From Marinobacter sp. F4216 (lineage in GTDB: Bacteria; Pseudomonadota; Gammaproteobacteria; Pseudomonadales; Oleiphilaceae), in NCBI RefSeq assembly GCF_019931195.1, contig NZ_JAIOUO010000006.1, positions 62,001-126,000 of the forward strand: a stretch of DNA of 64,000 bases, read 5' to 3'. The position numbers were made by a program, and so were the translations under genes. The notes under the pieces were generated by a model that was given only the letters and a program-made list of their open reading frames with translations, did no database searches and was not told the DNA's origin. This document shows positions 46,490 through 55,223 of this stretch, piece by piece. Each line of letters opens with the position of its first letter. The stretch's first letter is position 1.

Positions 46490-47614
46490 ATGCGCGTGCA
46501 CGCTCAGCGGGCAGGAGCCCTGCTCGGCGGTCTTGCGTTCCCCGCCTGGTCCTTTGCGGACTGGACGCTGAACCTGACCCCGGGGGTTACCAGCACCAGT
46601 AATGAAATTTACAGCCTTCACATGATCATTCTCTGGATCTGCGTTGCCATTGGCATCGTGGTGTTCGGAGTCATGTTCTGGTCCATTTTTGCTCACCGGA
46701 AATCCCAGGGTCACAAACCTGCGAATTTCCACGAGAACACATTGGTCGAAATACTCTGGACCGTTATCCCCTTTATCATTCTTGTAGTCATGGCGATCCC
46801 CGCCACGGCCACTCTGGTCGACATGTACGACACCGATGAATCGGAAGTCGATATCAAGGTCACCGGCTACCAGTGGAAATGGCAGTACGAATATATAAAC
46901 GAGGATTTTGGATACTTCTCTAACCTCTCCACGCCTCGAGCCCAGATCAACAACCAGCAGAAGAAAGGCGAGAACTACCTGCTGGAGGTGGATAACCCCC
47001 TGGTGATTCCGGTGGGTAAGAAAGTGCGCTTTCTGCTGACTGCCAACGACGTCATCCATTCCTGGTGGGTGCCGGAGTTTGGTGTGAAGAAAGACGCCAT
47101 CCCAGGCTTTATCAACGAAACCTGGACCCGGGTGGACAAGCCCGGCATATATCGCGGCCAGTGTACCGAGCTGTGCGGTAAGGACCATGGCTTCATGCCG
47201 GTGGTGGTGAAGGCCGTACCGGAAGAAGAGTACACCATGTGGGTGGCCGAGCAGAAAGAAGCCGCTGCCAAAGAGCGTGAGCTGACCCAGAAAGAATGGA
47301 CCCTCGAAGAGCTGATGGAGCGTGGCGAAACCGCCTACCAGACTGCCTGCGCGGCCTGTCACCAGGCAGATGGTAGCGGTATGCCCCCGGCGTTCCCTGC
47401 TCTGAAGGGGAGTCAGATGGTGCTGGAAGATATTGCAGGGCACATCGACATTGTCGTGAACGGCAAGTCGGGTACGGCCATGCAGGCCTTCGGCAACCAG
47501 CTGAGCGAGGTGGACCTGGCAGCGGTGATTACCTACGAGCGTAACGCCTGGGGTAATAACACCGGCGACATGGTCACGCCGAAAGAGATTTTTGATTACA
47601 AGAACGAGCAGTAA
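46490..47614 (+). CDS. coxB: Cytochrome c oxidase subunit II with fused cytochrome c (caa3-type)
   Basis: This subunit brings electrons into the oxidase. The 374-residue protein has a signal peptide, two transmembrane helices (about 38-60 and 85-107), and a cupredoxin CuA domain with HSWWVPEFGVKKDAIPG and C-x3-C-x3-H-x2-M (CTELCGKDHGFM). A cytochrome c domain with CAACH follows at about 290-360, so electrons may arrive via a fused heme c as in caa3 oxidases. I start at ATG 46490 (MRVHAQRAG) with GTGGAG upstream; the longer frame (46421) lacks one. First gene of the cluster. Confidence 0.96.
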   Translation: MRVHAQRAGALLGGLAFPAWSFADWTLNLTPGVTSTSNEIYSLHMIILWICVAIGIVVFGVMFWSIFAHRKSQGHKPANFHENTLVEILWTVIPFIILVVMAIPATATLVDMYDTDESEVDIKVTGYQWKWQYEYINEDFGYFSNLSTPRAQINNQQKKGENYLLEVDNPLVIPVGKKVRFLLTANDVIHSWWVPEFGVKKDAIPGFINETWTRVDKPGIYRGQCTELCGKDHGFMPVVVKAVPEEEYTMWVAEQKEAAAKERELTQKEWTLEELMERGETAYQTACAACHQADGSGMPPAFPALKGSQMVLEDIAGHIDIVVNGKSGTAMQAFGNQLSEVDLAAVITYERNAWGNNTGDMVTPKEIFDYKNEQ

Positions 47615-47671
47615 TCAACGCCAGATAACAGACATCACCAGCCACGAACAACGGCGGTAACGGGGGTTTTC

Positions 47672-49255
47672 ATGAGTGCGGTCGCAGATACCCACGCCCA
47701 GGAGCATCATCACGGTCCAGCCAAAGGCATCAGCCGCTGGCTGCTGACCACCAACCATAAAGACATCGGTACCATGTACCTGGTGTTCAGTTTTGCCATG
47801 TTCCTCCTGGGCGGAACCATGGCCATGGTTATTCGAGCAGAACTGTTTCAGCCGGGTTTGCAGATTGTTAACCCGGAATTCTTCAACCAGATGACCACCA
47901 TGCACGGGCTGATCATGGTGTTCGGCGCGGTCATGCCGGCGTTTGTCGGTCTGGCCAACTGGATGCTACCACTGATGATCGGTGCGCCCGACATGGCCTT
48001 GCCACGGATGAACAACTGGAGTTTCTGGTTGTTGCCGTGTGCGTTCCTGATTCTGGTGTCCACCCTGTTCATGGAAGGTGGCGCGCCTAACTTCGGCTGG
48101 ACCTTCTACGCGCCCCTGTCGACCACCTATGGGCCGCCCAGTACCACGTTCTTTATCTTTGCCGTCCATATCATGGGGATATCCTCCATCATGGGCGCCA
48201 TCAACGTGATTGCTACCATCCTGAACCTGCGGGCGCCAGGCATGACCCTGATGAAAATGCCCCTGTTCGTCTGGACCTGGCTGATCACCGCCTTCCTGCT
48301 GATTGCCGTTATGCCGGTACTGGCCGGGGTGGTCACCATGATGCTGATGGACATCAACTTCGGCACCAGCTTCTTTGATGCCTCCGGTGGTGGTGATCCG
48401 GTGCTGTTCCAGCACGTGTTCTGGTTCTTCGGGCATCCCGAGGTTTACATCATGATCCTGCCGGCGTTCGGGGCGGTATCCCACATCATTCCGGCGTTCT
48501 CCCGCAAACCACTGTTCGGGTACGCCTCCATGGTGTACGCGGTGGGTGCCATTGCCCTGCTCTCGTTCGTCGTCTGGGCGCACCATATGTTCACCGTGGG
48601 TATCCCCATCGCCGGCCAGTTGTTCTTCATGTACGCCACCATGTTGATTGCCGTGCCCACCGGGGTGAAAGTGTTCAACTGGGTCGCCACCATGTTCCGC
48701 GGGGCACTGAGCTTTGAGGCGCCCATGTTGTTCGCGGTGGCTTTCGTCATCCTGTTTACCATCGGTGGTTTCTCCGGCCTGATGCTGGCCATCGCGCCGG
48801 CGGATTTCCAGTACCATGACACTTACTTCGTGGTGGCTCACTTCCACTATGTCCTGGTACCGGGCGCAATCTTTGGCATTTTTGCTTCGGCGTATTTCTG
48901 GCTGCCCAAGTGGACCGGCCACATGTACGACGAAACCCTTGCCAAGACCCATTTCTGGTTGTCATTCGTCGGCATGAACCTGGCCTTCTTCCCCATGCAC
49001 TTCCTGGGGTTGGCCGGTATGCCGCGGCGGATTCCCGATTACGCGCTTCAGTTTGCTGACTTCAACATGGTATCGAGCGTGGGTGCGTTCATGTTTGGCG
49101 CCACCCAGCTCCTTTTCCTGCTGATCGTCGTCAAGTGCGTGCGTGGCGGCAAGAAAGCCTCCGCTAAGCCCTGGGACGGTGCGGAAGGTCTTGAGTGGAC
49201 GGTCCCGTCGCCGGCGCCTTACCACACCTTCGCCACACCGCCGGAAGTGAAGTAA
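47672..49255 (+). CDS. ctaD: Cytochrome c oxidase subunit I
   Basis: This is the catalytic subunit of the aa3-type oxidase, holding heme a, heme a3 and CuB. The 527-residue protein has twelve helices, the HPEVYI motif (cross-linked His-Tyr of type A oxidases), HHMFTVG with the CuB histidines, and the heme ligands in HDTYFVVAHFHYVLVPGAIFG. The D-pathway entrance lies in the N-terminal helices. The N-terminus is soluble and His-rich (AQEHHHGPAKG). It follows coxB by 57 nt. Confidence 0.98.
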   Translation: MSAVADTHAQEHHHGPAKGISRWLLTTNHKDIGTMYLVFSFAMFLLGGTMAMVIRAELFQPGLQIVNPEFFNQMTTMHGLIMVFGAVMPAFVGLANWMLPLMIGAPDMALPRMNNWSFWLLPCAFLILVSTLFMEGGAPNFGWTFYAPLSTTYGPPSTTFFIFAVHIMGISSIMGAINVIATILNLRAPGMTLMKMPLFVWTWLITAFLLIAVMPVLAGVVTMMLMDINFGTSFFDASGGGDPVLFQHVFWFFGHPEVYIMILPAFGAVSHIIPAFSRKPLFGYASMVYAVGAIALLSFVVWAHHMFTVGIPIAGQLFFMYATMLIAVPTGVKVFNWVATMFRGALSFEAPMLFAVAFVILFTIGGFSGLMLAIAPADFQYHDTYFVVAHFHYVLVPGAIFGIFASAYFWLPKWTGHMYDETLAKTHFWLSFVGMNLAFFPMHFLGLAGMPRRIPDYALQFADFNMVSSVGAFMFGATQLLFLLIVVKCVRGGKKASAKPWDGAEGLEWTVPSPAPYHTFATPPEVK

Positions 49256-49273
49256 GGATCCTCAGGGGGAGTT

Positions 49274-49876
49274 ATGACTAGCGAGAAACCACAGGCAGGC
49301 CCGGCACGTCGAAGCACCACCCGAGTGGTGGGCTGGTGTATGACCGCCGTGTTGGGGATGTTTGCCTTCGGTTTCGCGCTGGTTCCGTTGTACGAGGTGT
49401 TTTGCGAAATCACCGGTATCAACGGAAAGACTGGCGGCCGCTATGAGGTAACCGAGGTTTCCGAGGTGGATGTAAACCGCACCGTGGAAGTCCAGTTCCT
49501 GGCCCAGAATGGCCCTGACATGCCCTGGGTATTCAAACCCGAGGTTCGCAGCATCAAGGTGCATCCGGGTGAGTCAGTGACCATCAACTATGTAGCGGAA
49601 AACCCGACGTCTGAGCCGATGGTCGGCCAGGCGGTGCCCAGTCTGTCTCCCTCTGAAGGTACCCTGTATTTCCACAAGACCGAGTGTTTCTGTTTTAACC
49701 AGCAACCCCTGGAAGCGGGTGAACGCACGGAAATGCCTCTGGTGTTCATTGTCGACCGGGAGCTGCCTGAACATATCACCAAGCTGACCCTGTCTTACAC
49801 GTTGTACGACCAGGGCAAGCCGGTAACGGTGTCGGCGGGTCAATCGAAAAACACAACAACAAATGAAAACGGCTAA
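49274..49876 (+). CDS. ctaG: Cytochrome c oxidase assembly protein CtaG (Cox11)
   Basis: This membrane-anchored periplasmic protein inserts copper into the CuB site of CtaD. The 200-residue protein has one N-terminal helix (MTAVLGMFAFGFALVPLY) with the YEVFCEITG segment and an Ig-like domain carrying the copper motif CFCF in KTECFCFNQQPL. It follows ctaD by 18 nt and ctaE starts 16 nt after it. Confidence 0.96.
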   Translation: MTSEKPQAGPARRSTTRVVGWCMTAVLGMFAFGFALVPLYEVFCEITGINGKTGGRYEVTEVSEVDVNRTVEVQFLAQNGPDMPWVFKPEVRSIKVHPGESVTINYVAENPTSEPMVGQAVPSLSPSEGTLYFHKTECFCFNQQPLEAGERTEMPLVFIVDRELPEHITKLTLSYTLYDQGKPVTVSAGQSKNTTTNENG

Positions 49877-49892
49877 GCCATCGGAGAGTGAC

Positions 49893-50780
49893 ATGGCGCA
49901 GAACCAGACTTATTACGTTCCGGAACAAAGCAAGTGGCCTATTGTCGCGACGGTGGGCCTGGGGCTGACCCTGTACGGCGTGGCCTCAATTATGGTGAAT
50001 GGCAAGCAGGGCGAGAGCACCGGCGGCTCCTGGTTCCTGTTCATGGTTGGTGCCGCGATCATGGCCTACATGTTGTTTGGCTGGTTCGGCAACGTCATTC
50101 GGGAAAGCCGTTCAGGGCTCTACAGTCCCCAAATGGACCGATCGTTCCGCTGGGGCATGAGCTGGTTCATCTTCTCGGAAGTGATGTTCTTTGCTGCCTT
50201 CTTTGGTGCCCTGTTCTATGTTCGGGTATTTGCAGTGCCCTGGCTTGGCGGTGAAGGTGACCGGGGCAGTTCGGCCATGCTGTGGGAAGGGTTTGAAGCC
50301 ACCTGGCCGCTGATCAACAACCCCAATCCGGAGGCCTATCCTCCGGCTGACAGTGTCATTGGCCCCTGGGGGTTGCCGTTAATCAACACTATACTGCTGG
50401 TGACCTCGTCGTTCACGGTGACCGTTGCCCACCATGCCTTGAAGGCCGGTAACCGGGAGAAACTGAAGCTCTGGCTCGCTGGCACGATCGCGCTGGCGGT
50501 GGTGTTCCTGTTTGTCCAGGGTTACGAGTATATTCACGCCTACCGGGATCTGGATCTGACACTCCAGTCAGGCATCTACGGCAGCACCTTCTTCATGCTG
50601 ACCGGTTTCCACGGCGCTCACGTGTTCCTCGGCGCCCTGATGCTGACCATCATGCTGATCCGGATCTACAAGGGCCACTTCACCGAGGACAACCACTTCG
50701 GGTTCGAAGCGGCTGCCTGGTACTGGCACTTTGTGGACGTGGTCTGGCTGGGATTGTTCGTCTTCGTCTACATCATTTGA
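49893..50780 (+). CDS. ctaE: Cytochrome c oxidase subunit III
   Basis: This is the seven-helix structural subunit of the oxidase; it protects the proton-uptake side. The 295-residue protein has SGLYSPQMDRSFRWGMSWFIFSEVMFFAAFFGALFYVR (in pieces), LINTILLVTSSFTVTVAHHAL and FFMLTGFHGAHVFLGALML, ending with YWHFVDVVWLGLFVFVYI. I start at ATG 49893 (MAQNQTYYV), 5 nt after GGAGAG; the longer frame at 49863 overlaps ctaG. Confidence 0.97.
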   Translation: MAQNQTYYVPEQSKWPIVATVGLGLTLYGVASIMVNGKQGESTGGSWFLFMVGAAIMAYMLFGWFGNVIRESRSGLYSPQMDRSFRWGMSWFIFSEVMFFAAFFGALFYVRVFAVPWLGGEGDRGSSAMLWEGFEATWPLINNPNPEAYPPADSVIGPWGLPLINTILLVTSSFTVTVAHHALKAGNREKLKLWLAGTIALAVVFLFVQGYEYIHAYRDLDLTLQSGIYGSTFFMLTGFHGAHVFLGALMLTIMLIRIYKGHFTEDNHFGFEAAAWYWHFVDVVWLGLFVFVYII

Positions 50781-50791
50781 TCGTAAGGGCT

Positions 50792-50995
50792 TCAGGGAGT
50801 CGGATTCAGCGTCAGGCTCCCTTGCCACACTGCAACGAGAATTATCGCCAGGAGCAGTATGCTGAGCGTCACCCTGAGTGCCAGTGAGTTCACCACCCGA
50901 TTGGTTTTGCCCCCGTCCTTGATCAGAAAAAACAGGCCGCTGAAAAGACTGACGACGACCGCAAGCATCAGTACCACAATGACAGCTTTAAGCAT
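50792..50995 (-). CDS. Small twin-transmembrane protein (DUF2909-like)
   Basis: This 67-residue protein has two predicted membrane helices (AVIVVLMLAVVVSLFSGLFFLI and ALRVTLSILLLAIILVAVW) joined by a short basic loop with KDGGKTNRV. DUF2909 proteins are of this type and sit in cytochrome oxidase clusters of Pseudomonas. ATG 50995 has GGGAG 6 nt upstream. It is antiparallel, between ctaE and SURF1, with only 11 nt to ctaE. A role in oxidase assembly is inferred from position only. Confidence 0.85.
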   Translation of the reverse strand: MLKAVIVVLMLAVVVSLFSGLFFLIKDGGKTNRVVNSLALRVTLSILLLAIILVAVWQGSLTLNPTP

Positions 50996-51077
50996 GGGAA
51001 CTCCCGGCATTGGATGTGTTGTTGGCGGGTTGTGGGGCATTCGCCCTTCCCACTCACGAAGCACACTATAGCAGAGC

Positions 51078-51821
51078 ATGTCTGAGCGATCGGAACATAA
51101 GCGCCAATGGCAGATTGACTGGCGGCTGATGGTGTTTTCCGGTGTTCTGCTGCCGCTGCTGATGGGCCTCGGGTTCTGGCAGCTGGATCGGGCGGGGCAG
51201 AAACAGGAGCTGCTGGACCAGTGGCAGCTTGACGTACTGCAGCTGTCCTGGCCTGAACTGGTTGAGCGTGAACTTGAGCCGGGGCGTCCGGTCACACTGG
51301 AAGGCCGGTACGACCGCAACAGCTGGCTTCTGGATAATCGAACCCGTGATGGTGTGTCTGGTTATGAGGTCCTCACGGTGTTTCATCCAATCGAGGGACC
51401 ATCGGTGGTCATTAACCGGGGCTGGGTTAAGGCACCCAGGACCCGTGACCAGCTACCGATGGTGGAGGCGCCGGAAGGCATTGTTGCGATCAGGGGCCGA
51501 CTGAAAGGCTACCCGAACCCTCCAGTGCTTATGGAGGCTTCGGAGCAGGAGCGGGAGCAGAGCTGGCCACGTCGGGTTCAGGCTCTGCCCGGAGAGACCG
51601 CCAGGCGTGTGCAGCCAGATTTACCAGAAGCCATTGTCCGACTGGCGAATCCCAGTGAACCAGGTGCTTTTCGGGCTGATTGGCAACCGGACCGGATGGG
51701 ACCACAAACCCATTATGGTTATGCGACACAATGGTTTGCCTTGGCGTTGGCTCTCGTGGTATTGACCGTAGTTGCGAGTTATCGAAAGACAGGAGCCAAT
51801 AATGACAACGACAATGGCTAA
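51078..51821 (+). CDS. SURF1-family oxidase assembly protein
   Basis: SURF1/Shy1 proteins help insert heme a into subunit I. The 247-residue protein has two membrane helices near its ends (VFSGVLLPLLMGLGFWQLDRA and WFALALALVVLTVVASY) flanking a periplasmic domain. The signatures GFWQLDRA, LEGRYDRNSWLLDNRTRDGVSGYEVLT and VVINRGWV are typical. It overlaps the next gene by 20 nt and diverges from the small DUF2909-like gene. Confidence 0.93.
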   Translation: MSERSEHKRQWQIDWRLMVFSGVLLPLLMGLGFWQLDRAGQKQELLDQWQLDVLQLSWPELVERELEPGRPVTLEGRYDRNSWLLDNRTRDGVSGYEVLTVFHPIEGPSVVINRGWVKAPRTRDQLPMVEAPEGIVAIRGRLKGYPNPPVLMEASEQEREQSWPRRVQALPGETARRVQPDLPEAIVRLANPSEPGAFRADWQPDRMGPQTHYGYATQWFALALALVVLTVVASYRKTGANNDNDNG

Positions 51822-52443
51822 CCAGGTCTCTGACCAGGAAGGTCCAACTCCAGAGCAGGTTCGTCGCGGCCGGCGTACTGCCATGCTGCTGTTTGGACTT
51901 GGTTTTGGACCGATGATCTTTGCCACCATCATGTTCTACACCGGCTGGTTGAATCCCGCCGGTCACACCAACAACGGCACTCTCGTTCAACCCCCGGTGC
52001 CTGTTCAGACCCTTAATCTCGAATCAGCCTCCGGTAAGCCTCTGGCCGATCGCTTCGGCCCGGACAAGGCCGAAGCCAAGTGGATGCTGTTAGTGGTTGC
52101 CAACGATTGTGACAGCAGCTGTGAACAGCTCCTGTACCTGACCCGCCAGGTCAATATTGCCCTGGGCAAGAACGCGAACCGGGTTTCCCGGGCAGCGGCA
52201 CTGGGCACGGTATCGGCCGATCTCGAAACCCGCTGGTCGGAGGAGTACCGGTTGATGGAACGTCTCGCGCCTGTCGGTGGGGGGAAGCCCGCCTGGCCTG
52301 AGGCTGTTGATCCGGAAACCGGCTCGTCCATTCTGCTGGTGGATCCTTTCGGTAACGTGATGATGCGCTACGGCAGGGATCACACCGGTAAGGACATGCT
52401 CAAGGATCTGAAACATCTGCTGAAACTGTCCCAGATCGGATAG
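51802..52443 (+). CDS. Thioredoxin/Sco-like membrane protein of the oxidase cluster
   Basis: This 213-residue protein has one N-terminal helix (AMLLFGLGFGPMIFATIMFYT) and a periplasmic domain with a C-x3-C motif in VVANDCDSSCEQLLYLTRQ, reminiscent of Sco proteins. The SILLVDPFGNVMMRY segment also fits that fold, but the copper-binding histidine before it, present in the true Sco of this cluster (VDHSGHL), is absent. So it may be a thiol-disulfide or folding factor rather than a copper carrier. I start at ATG 51802 with AGGAG upstream. Relatives occur at this place in Pseudomonas clusters; function not shown. Confidence 0.85.
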   Translation: MTTTMANQVSDQEGPTPEQVRRGRRTAMLLFGLGFGPMIFATIMFYTGWLNPAGHTNNGTLVQPPVPVQTLNLESASGKPLADRFGPDKAEAKWMLLVVANDCDSSCEQLLYLTRQVNIALGKNANRVSRAAALGTVSADLETRWSEEYRLMERLAPVGGGKPAWPEAVDPETGSSILLVDPFGNVMMRYGRDHTGKDMLKDLKHLLKLSQIG

Positions 52444-52466
52444 TCGCAGGCACGGAGGGAAGGGCT

Positions 52467-53564
52467 TTGAATCAATCGTTTTCCGTACCTCGCCCGGAAG
52501 CACAACCGATGGCGAAATGGGCGCTGGTGGCTGCGGGTCTGGCGGTCGTGGTTATCATGCTGGGCGCCTGGACCCGGCTCGTTCATGCGGGCCTGGGGTG
52601 TCCGGACTGGCCCGGCTGCTATGGTTTTTTGACCGTGCCGCAGAGTGAAGCTCACATTGCCATTGCCAACGCCCGTTTTCCGGAAACCCCGGTGGATGTG
52701 GAGAAAGGCTGGCCGGAGATGATTCACCGGTATGCCGCCGGGACTCTGGGTCTGGTGGTGTTTGGGCTGGCGGCCTATGCCGTTCGCCATCGAAAGCAGG
52801 GGTTACCGGTCAAGTTACCTGTGTTCATTGCCGGTTTTATTGTCCTGCAAGGGGCCTTTGGCATGTGGACCGTGACCCTCAAGCTATGGCCCCAGGTAGT
52901 GGCGCTTCACCTGCTCGGCGGATTCACCACCCTGACCTTGCTTACCCTCCTTACCCTGCGGCTCCGACGTCTGGCGCGCGGGCGGCCCCGGAGAGACAGC
53001 GGAACCCTACCCGGTCGTTTCGGGCCCTGGTTATACACAGGCCTGTTGCTGGTGGTGATGCAGATTGGCCTCGGGGCGTGGACGGCGGCCAATTACGCCG
53101 CCGTTGCCTGCACCGATCTGCCAACCTGTCAGGGCCAGTGGTGGCCAGAGGGCATGGACTTCCAGCATGGTTTTGATGTGACCCAGCAGGTGGGACCCAA
53201 CTACCTGGGAGGTCAACTGACGGCGGATGGTCGGGTGGCTATCCATGTGACCCATCGGGTGGGCGCTATCGTGGTTCTGGTTTATTTCATGGTGTTGCTG
53301 GCGGCCATGTGGCGCAGCAGGCGGGAATCCGGCCTGACGGGCTCGATCGGCCTGGTCGCGGGGGTGTTACTTGCCCAGATTGGGCTCGGCCTTGCGAATG
53401 TACTGCTCCACATCCCCCTTGGGGTGGCCGTTGCCCACAACGCCATGGGTGCGATTCTGCTGCTTTCCGTGGTGCACCTGATCTGGCGCCATCATTTGCT
53501 TAAACAATCCCACACTGCCAGGGTGGCACACACAACAATGATAAATCAGGAGGTTACGGCATGA
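52467..53564 (+). CDS. ctaA: Heme A synthase (Cox15/CtaA)
   Basis: CtaA hydroxylates heme O to heme A for the aa3 oxidase. The 365-residue membrane protein has eight predicted helices and the paired heme-ligand histidines of the family: EMIHRYAAGTLG and VTHRVGAIV, plus TLKLWPQVVALHLLGGF and VAVAHNAMGAILL. LGAWTRLVHAGLGCPDWPGCYGF is the typical first segment. The TTG start at 52467 follows GGAGGGAAG; an ATG at 52509 is a possible alternative. Its stop overlaps ctaB by 4 nt (ATGA). Confidence 0.96.
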   Translation: MNQSFSVPRPEAQPMAKWALVAAGLAVVVIMLGAWTRLVHAGLGCPDWPGCYGFLTVPQSEAHIAIANARFPETPVDVEKGWPEMIHRYAAGTLGLVVFGLAAYAVRHRKQGLPVKLPVFIAGFIVLQGAFGMWTVTLKLWPQVVALHLLGGFTTLTLLTLLTLRLRRLARGRPRRDSGTLPGRFGPWLYTGLLLVVMQIGLGAWTAANYAAVACTDLPTCQGQWWPEGMDFQHGFDVTQQVGPNYLGGQLTADGRVAIHVTHRVGAIVVLVYFMVLLAAMWRSRRESGLTGSIGLVAGVLLAQIGLGLANVLLHIPLGVAVAHNAMGAILLLSVVHLIWRHHLLKQSHTARVAHTTMINQEVTA

Positions 53565-54481
53565 GCAAATCCGTGGACGCGCTGCCGACCCAAACCGTTG
53601 CGAGCGAATCAACGTCTTCCATTACCTGGCGAGATTATCTGGAGCTGACCAAGCCCCGGGTGGTGGCGCTGATGATTCTGACTTCGGTGATCGGGATGAT
53701 GCTGGCTGTGCCTGGCCTGCCCGGCTGGGAGGTGCTGGTCTACGGCAACCTTGGAATCGCGCTGCTGGCCGGTGCGGCTGCGGTGGTGAACCATGTGGTG
53801 GATCAGAAGATTGATACCATCATGGCCCGTACCCGCAAGCGCCCCGTTGCCACCGGGCGGATTGCCCCGGTCGATGCCTTGCTGTTCGCCAGCTTGCTGG
53901 CGTGTGTCGGCATGGTGGTACTGATGTGGAAAGTGAATGAGCTGACTGCCTGGCTGACCCTGGCCTCGCTGGTCGGCTATGCCGGTGTCTACACCTTGTT
54001 CCTCAAGCGGGCCACGCCCCAGAACATCACCATCGGCGGCCTTGCCGGTGCCATGCCCCCCCTGCTCGGATGGACTGCGGTCACGGGTCAGGTAGAGGGC
54101 CACGCCCTGCTGCTGGTGCTGATCATCTTCGCCTGGACGCCACCTCATTTCTGGGCCCTGGCTATCCACCGCAAGGAGGAATACGCACAGGCCGAGATTC
54201 CCATGCTGCCGGTTACTCATGGCAACCGGTTTACCGAGCTGCATATCCTGTTGTACACACTCATTCTGCTGGCCGTGAGTCTGCTGCCCTTCGTGACCGG
54301 CATGTCCGGAGTCATCTACCTGGTGGGTGCCCTGTTGCTTGGGTTGCGCTTCCTGCACTATGCGGTACGTTTGCTGAAAGGAGACGACCGCCGGGTTGCG
54401 TTCAATACCTTCAAATACTCCATTACTTATCTGATGGCATTGTTTGTGGTATTGCTGGTCGACCACTTTGTGTTTTTCTGA
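53561..54481 (+). CDS. ctaB: Protoheme IX farnesyltransferase (heme O synthase)
   Basis: CtaB attaches the farnesyl chain to heme B to make heme O, the precursor used by CtaA. The 306-residue UbiA-family protein has nine predicted helices. The Asp-rich motifs are visible: NHVVDQKIDTIMARTRKRPVATGR (N-x3-D-x2-D-x3-R-T-x-x-RP) and the second loop HFWALAIHRKEEYAQAEIPMLPV. ELTKPRVVALMILTSVIGM marks the start. It is translationally coupled to ctaA. Confidence 0.97.
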   Translation: MSKSVDALPTQTVASESTSSITWRDYLELTKPRVVALMILTSVIGMMLAVPGLPGWEVLVYGNLGIALLAGAAAVVNHVVDQKIDTIMARTRKRPVATGRIAPVDALLFASLLACVGMVVLMWKVNELTAWLTLASLVGYAGVYTLFLKRATPQNITIGGLAGAMPPLLGWTAVTGQVEGHALLLVLIIFAWTPPHFWALAIHRKEEYAQAEIPMLPVTHGNRFTELHILLYTLILLAVSLLPFVTGMSGVIYLVGALLLGLRFLHYAVRLLKGDDRRVAFNTFKYSITYLMALFVVLLVDHFVFF

Positions 54482-54500
54482 TTATTGATTCGGGGCCCTG

Positions 54501-55166
54501 ATGAACCGCTCGATCCGCCTGACGTTGTTTGCTTTGCTGCTCCTGGTTGTCCTGGTCTTTGGCATGGCAGTCGGCAGACAGGTATTTCTGGTCGGGGGGC
54601 AGGAGCCCGAACCAGCCCCGGTGCTGGCGGAGCTGAACACCTACGTGTACGACCAGCCCCGTGATCTCGTGGAGTTCACCCTGCTCAATGAACAGGGTGA
54701 AACCGTGACCCGGGAGAGCCTGAGGGGGCGCTGGACCTTTGCCTTCGTGGGCTACACCAACTGCCCGGATATCTGCCCGGCTGCCATGGCCAACCTGCGC
54801 CGGACCAACCAGCTGTTATCGAAAGAGCTGCCTCAGCCGGACTACCTGCTGGTCAGTGCCGACCCGGAGCACGATACCCCCGAAAAACTCAAAGCCTACA
54901 CCGACTTCTTTGGCCCCAACTTCCATGGCCTGACTGGTGACGTCGACACCCTCCGTTCCCTTGCCAAGAGTCTCAGCGCGGTATTCGTCCACCGGGAGGT
55001 CGATGGCGACTTGCTGGTTGACCACAGTGGCCACCTGGCGCTGCTGAACCCGGAGGGACAGCTGGCAGCGGTCATCCAGCCTCCACACCGTCCGGAAGCC
55101 CTGGTAGAAGCCTTCGAACGCATCTACGAATGGGCCCGGGATAACCGGCTTGGCGCAAGCAGCTGA
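54501..55166 (+). CDS. sco: Sco1/SenC copper chaperone
   Basis: Sco proteins deliver copper to, or reduce the cysteines of, the CuA centre of subunit II. The 221-residue protein has an N-terminal helix (LTLFALLLLVVLVFGMAVG) and a thioredoxin-like domain with C-x3-C in GYTNCPDICPAAM and the third ligand His in VDHSGHLAL. It ends the oxidase assembly series, 20 nt after ctaB. Confidence 0.94.
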   Translation: MNRSIRLTLFALLLLVVLVFGMAVGRQVFLVGGQEPEPAPVLAELNTYVYDQPRDLVEFTLLNEQGETVTRESLRGRWTFAFVGYTNCPDICPAAMANLRRTNQLLSKELPQPDYLLVSADPEHDTPEKLKAYTDFFGPNFHGLTGDVDTLRSLAKSLSAVFVHREVDGDLLVDHSGHLALLNPEGQLAAVIQPPHRPEALVEAFERIYEWARDNRLGASS

Positions 55167-55223
55167 GCCGGTTAGACTCGCCTCCATTCGCGGCCCTGTG
55201 CGGGCCTGAACCAACCGAACCTC

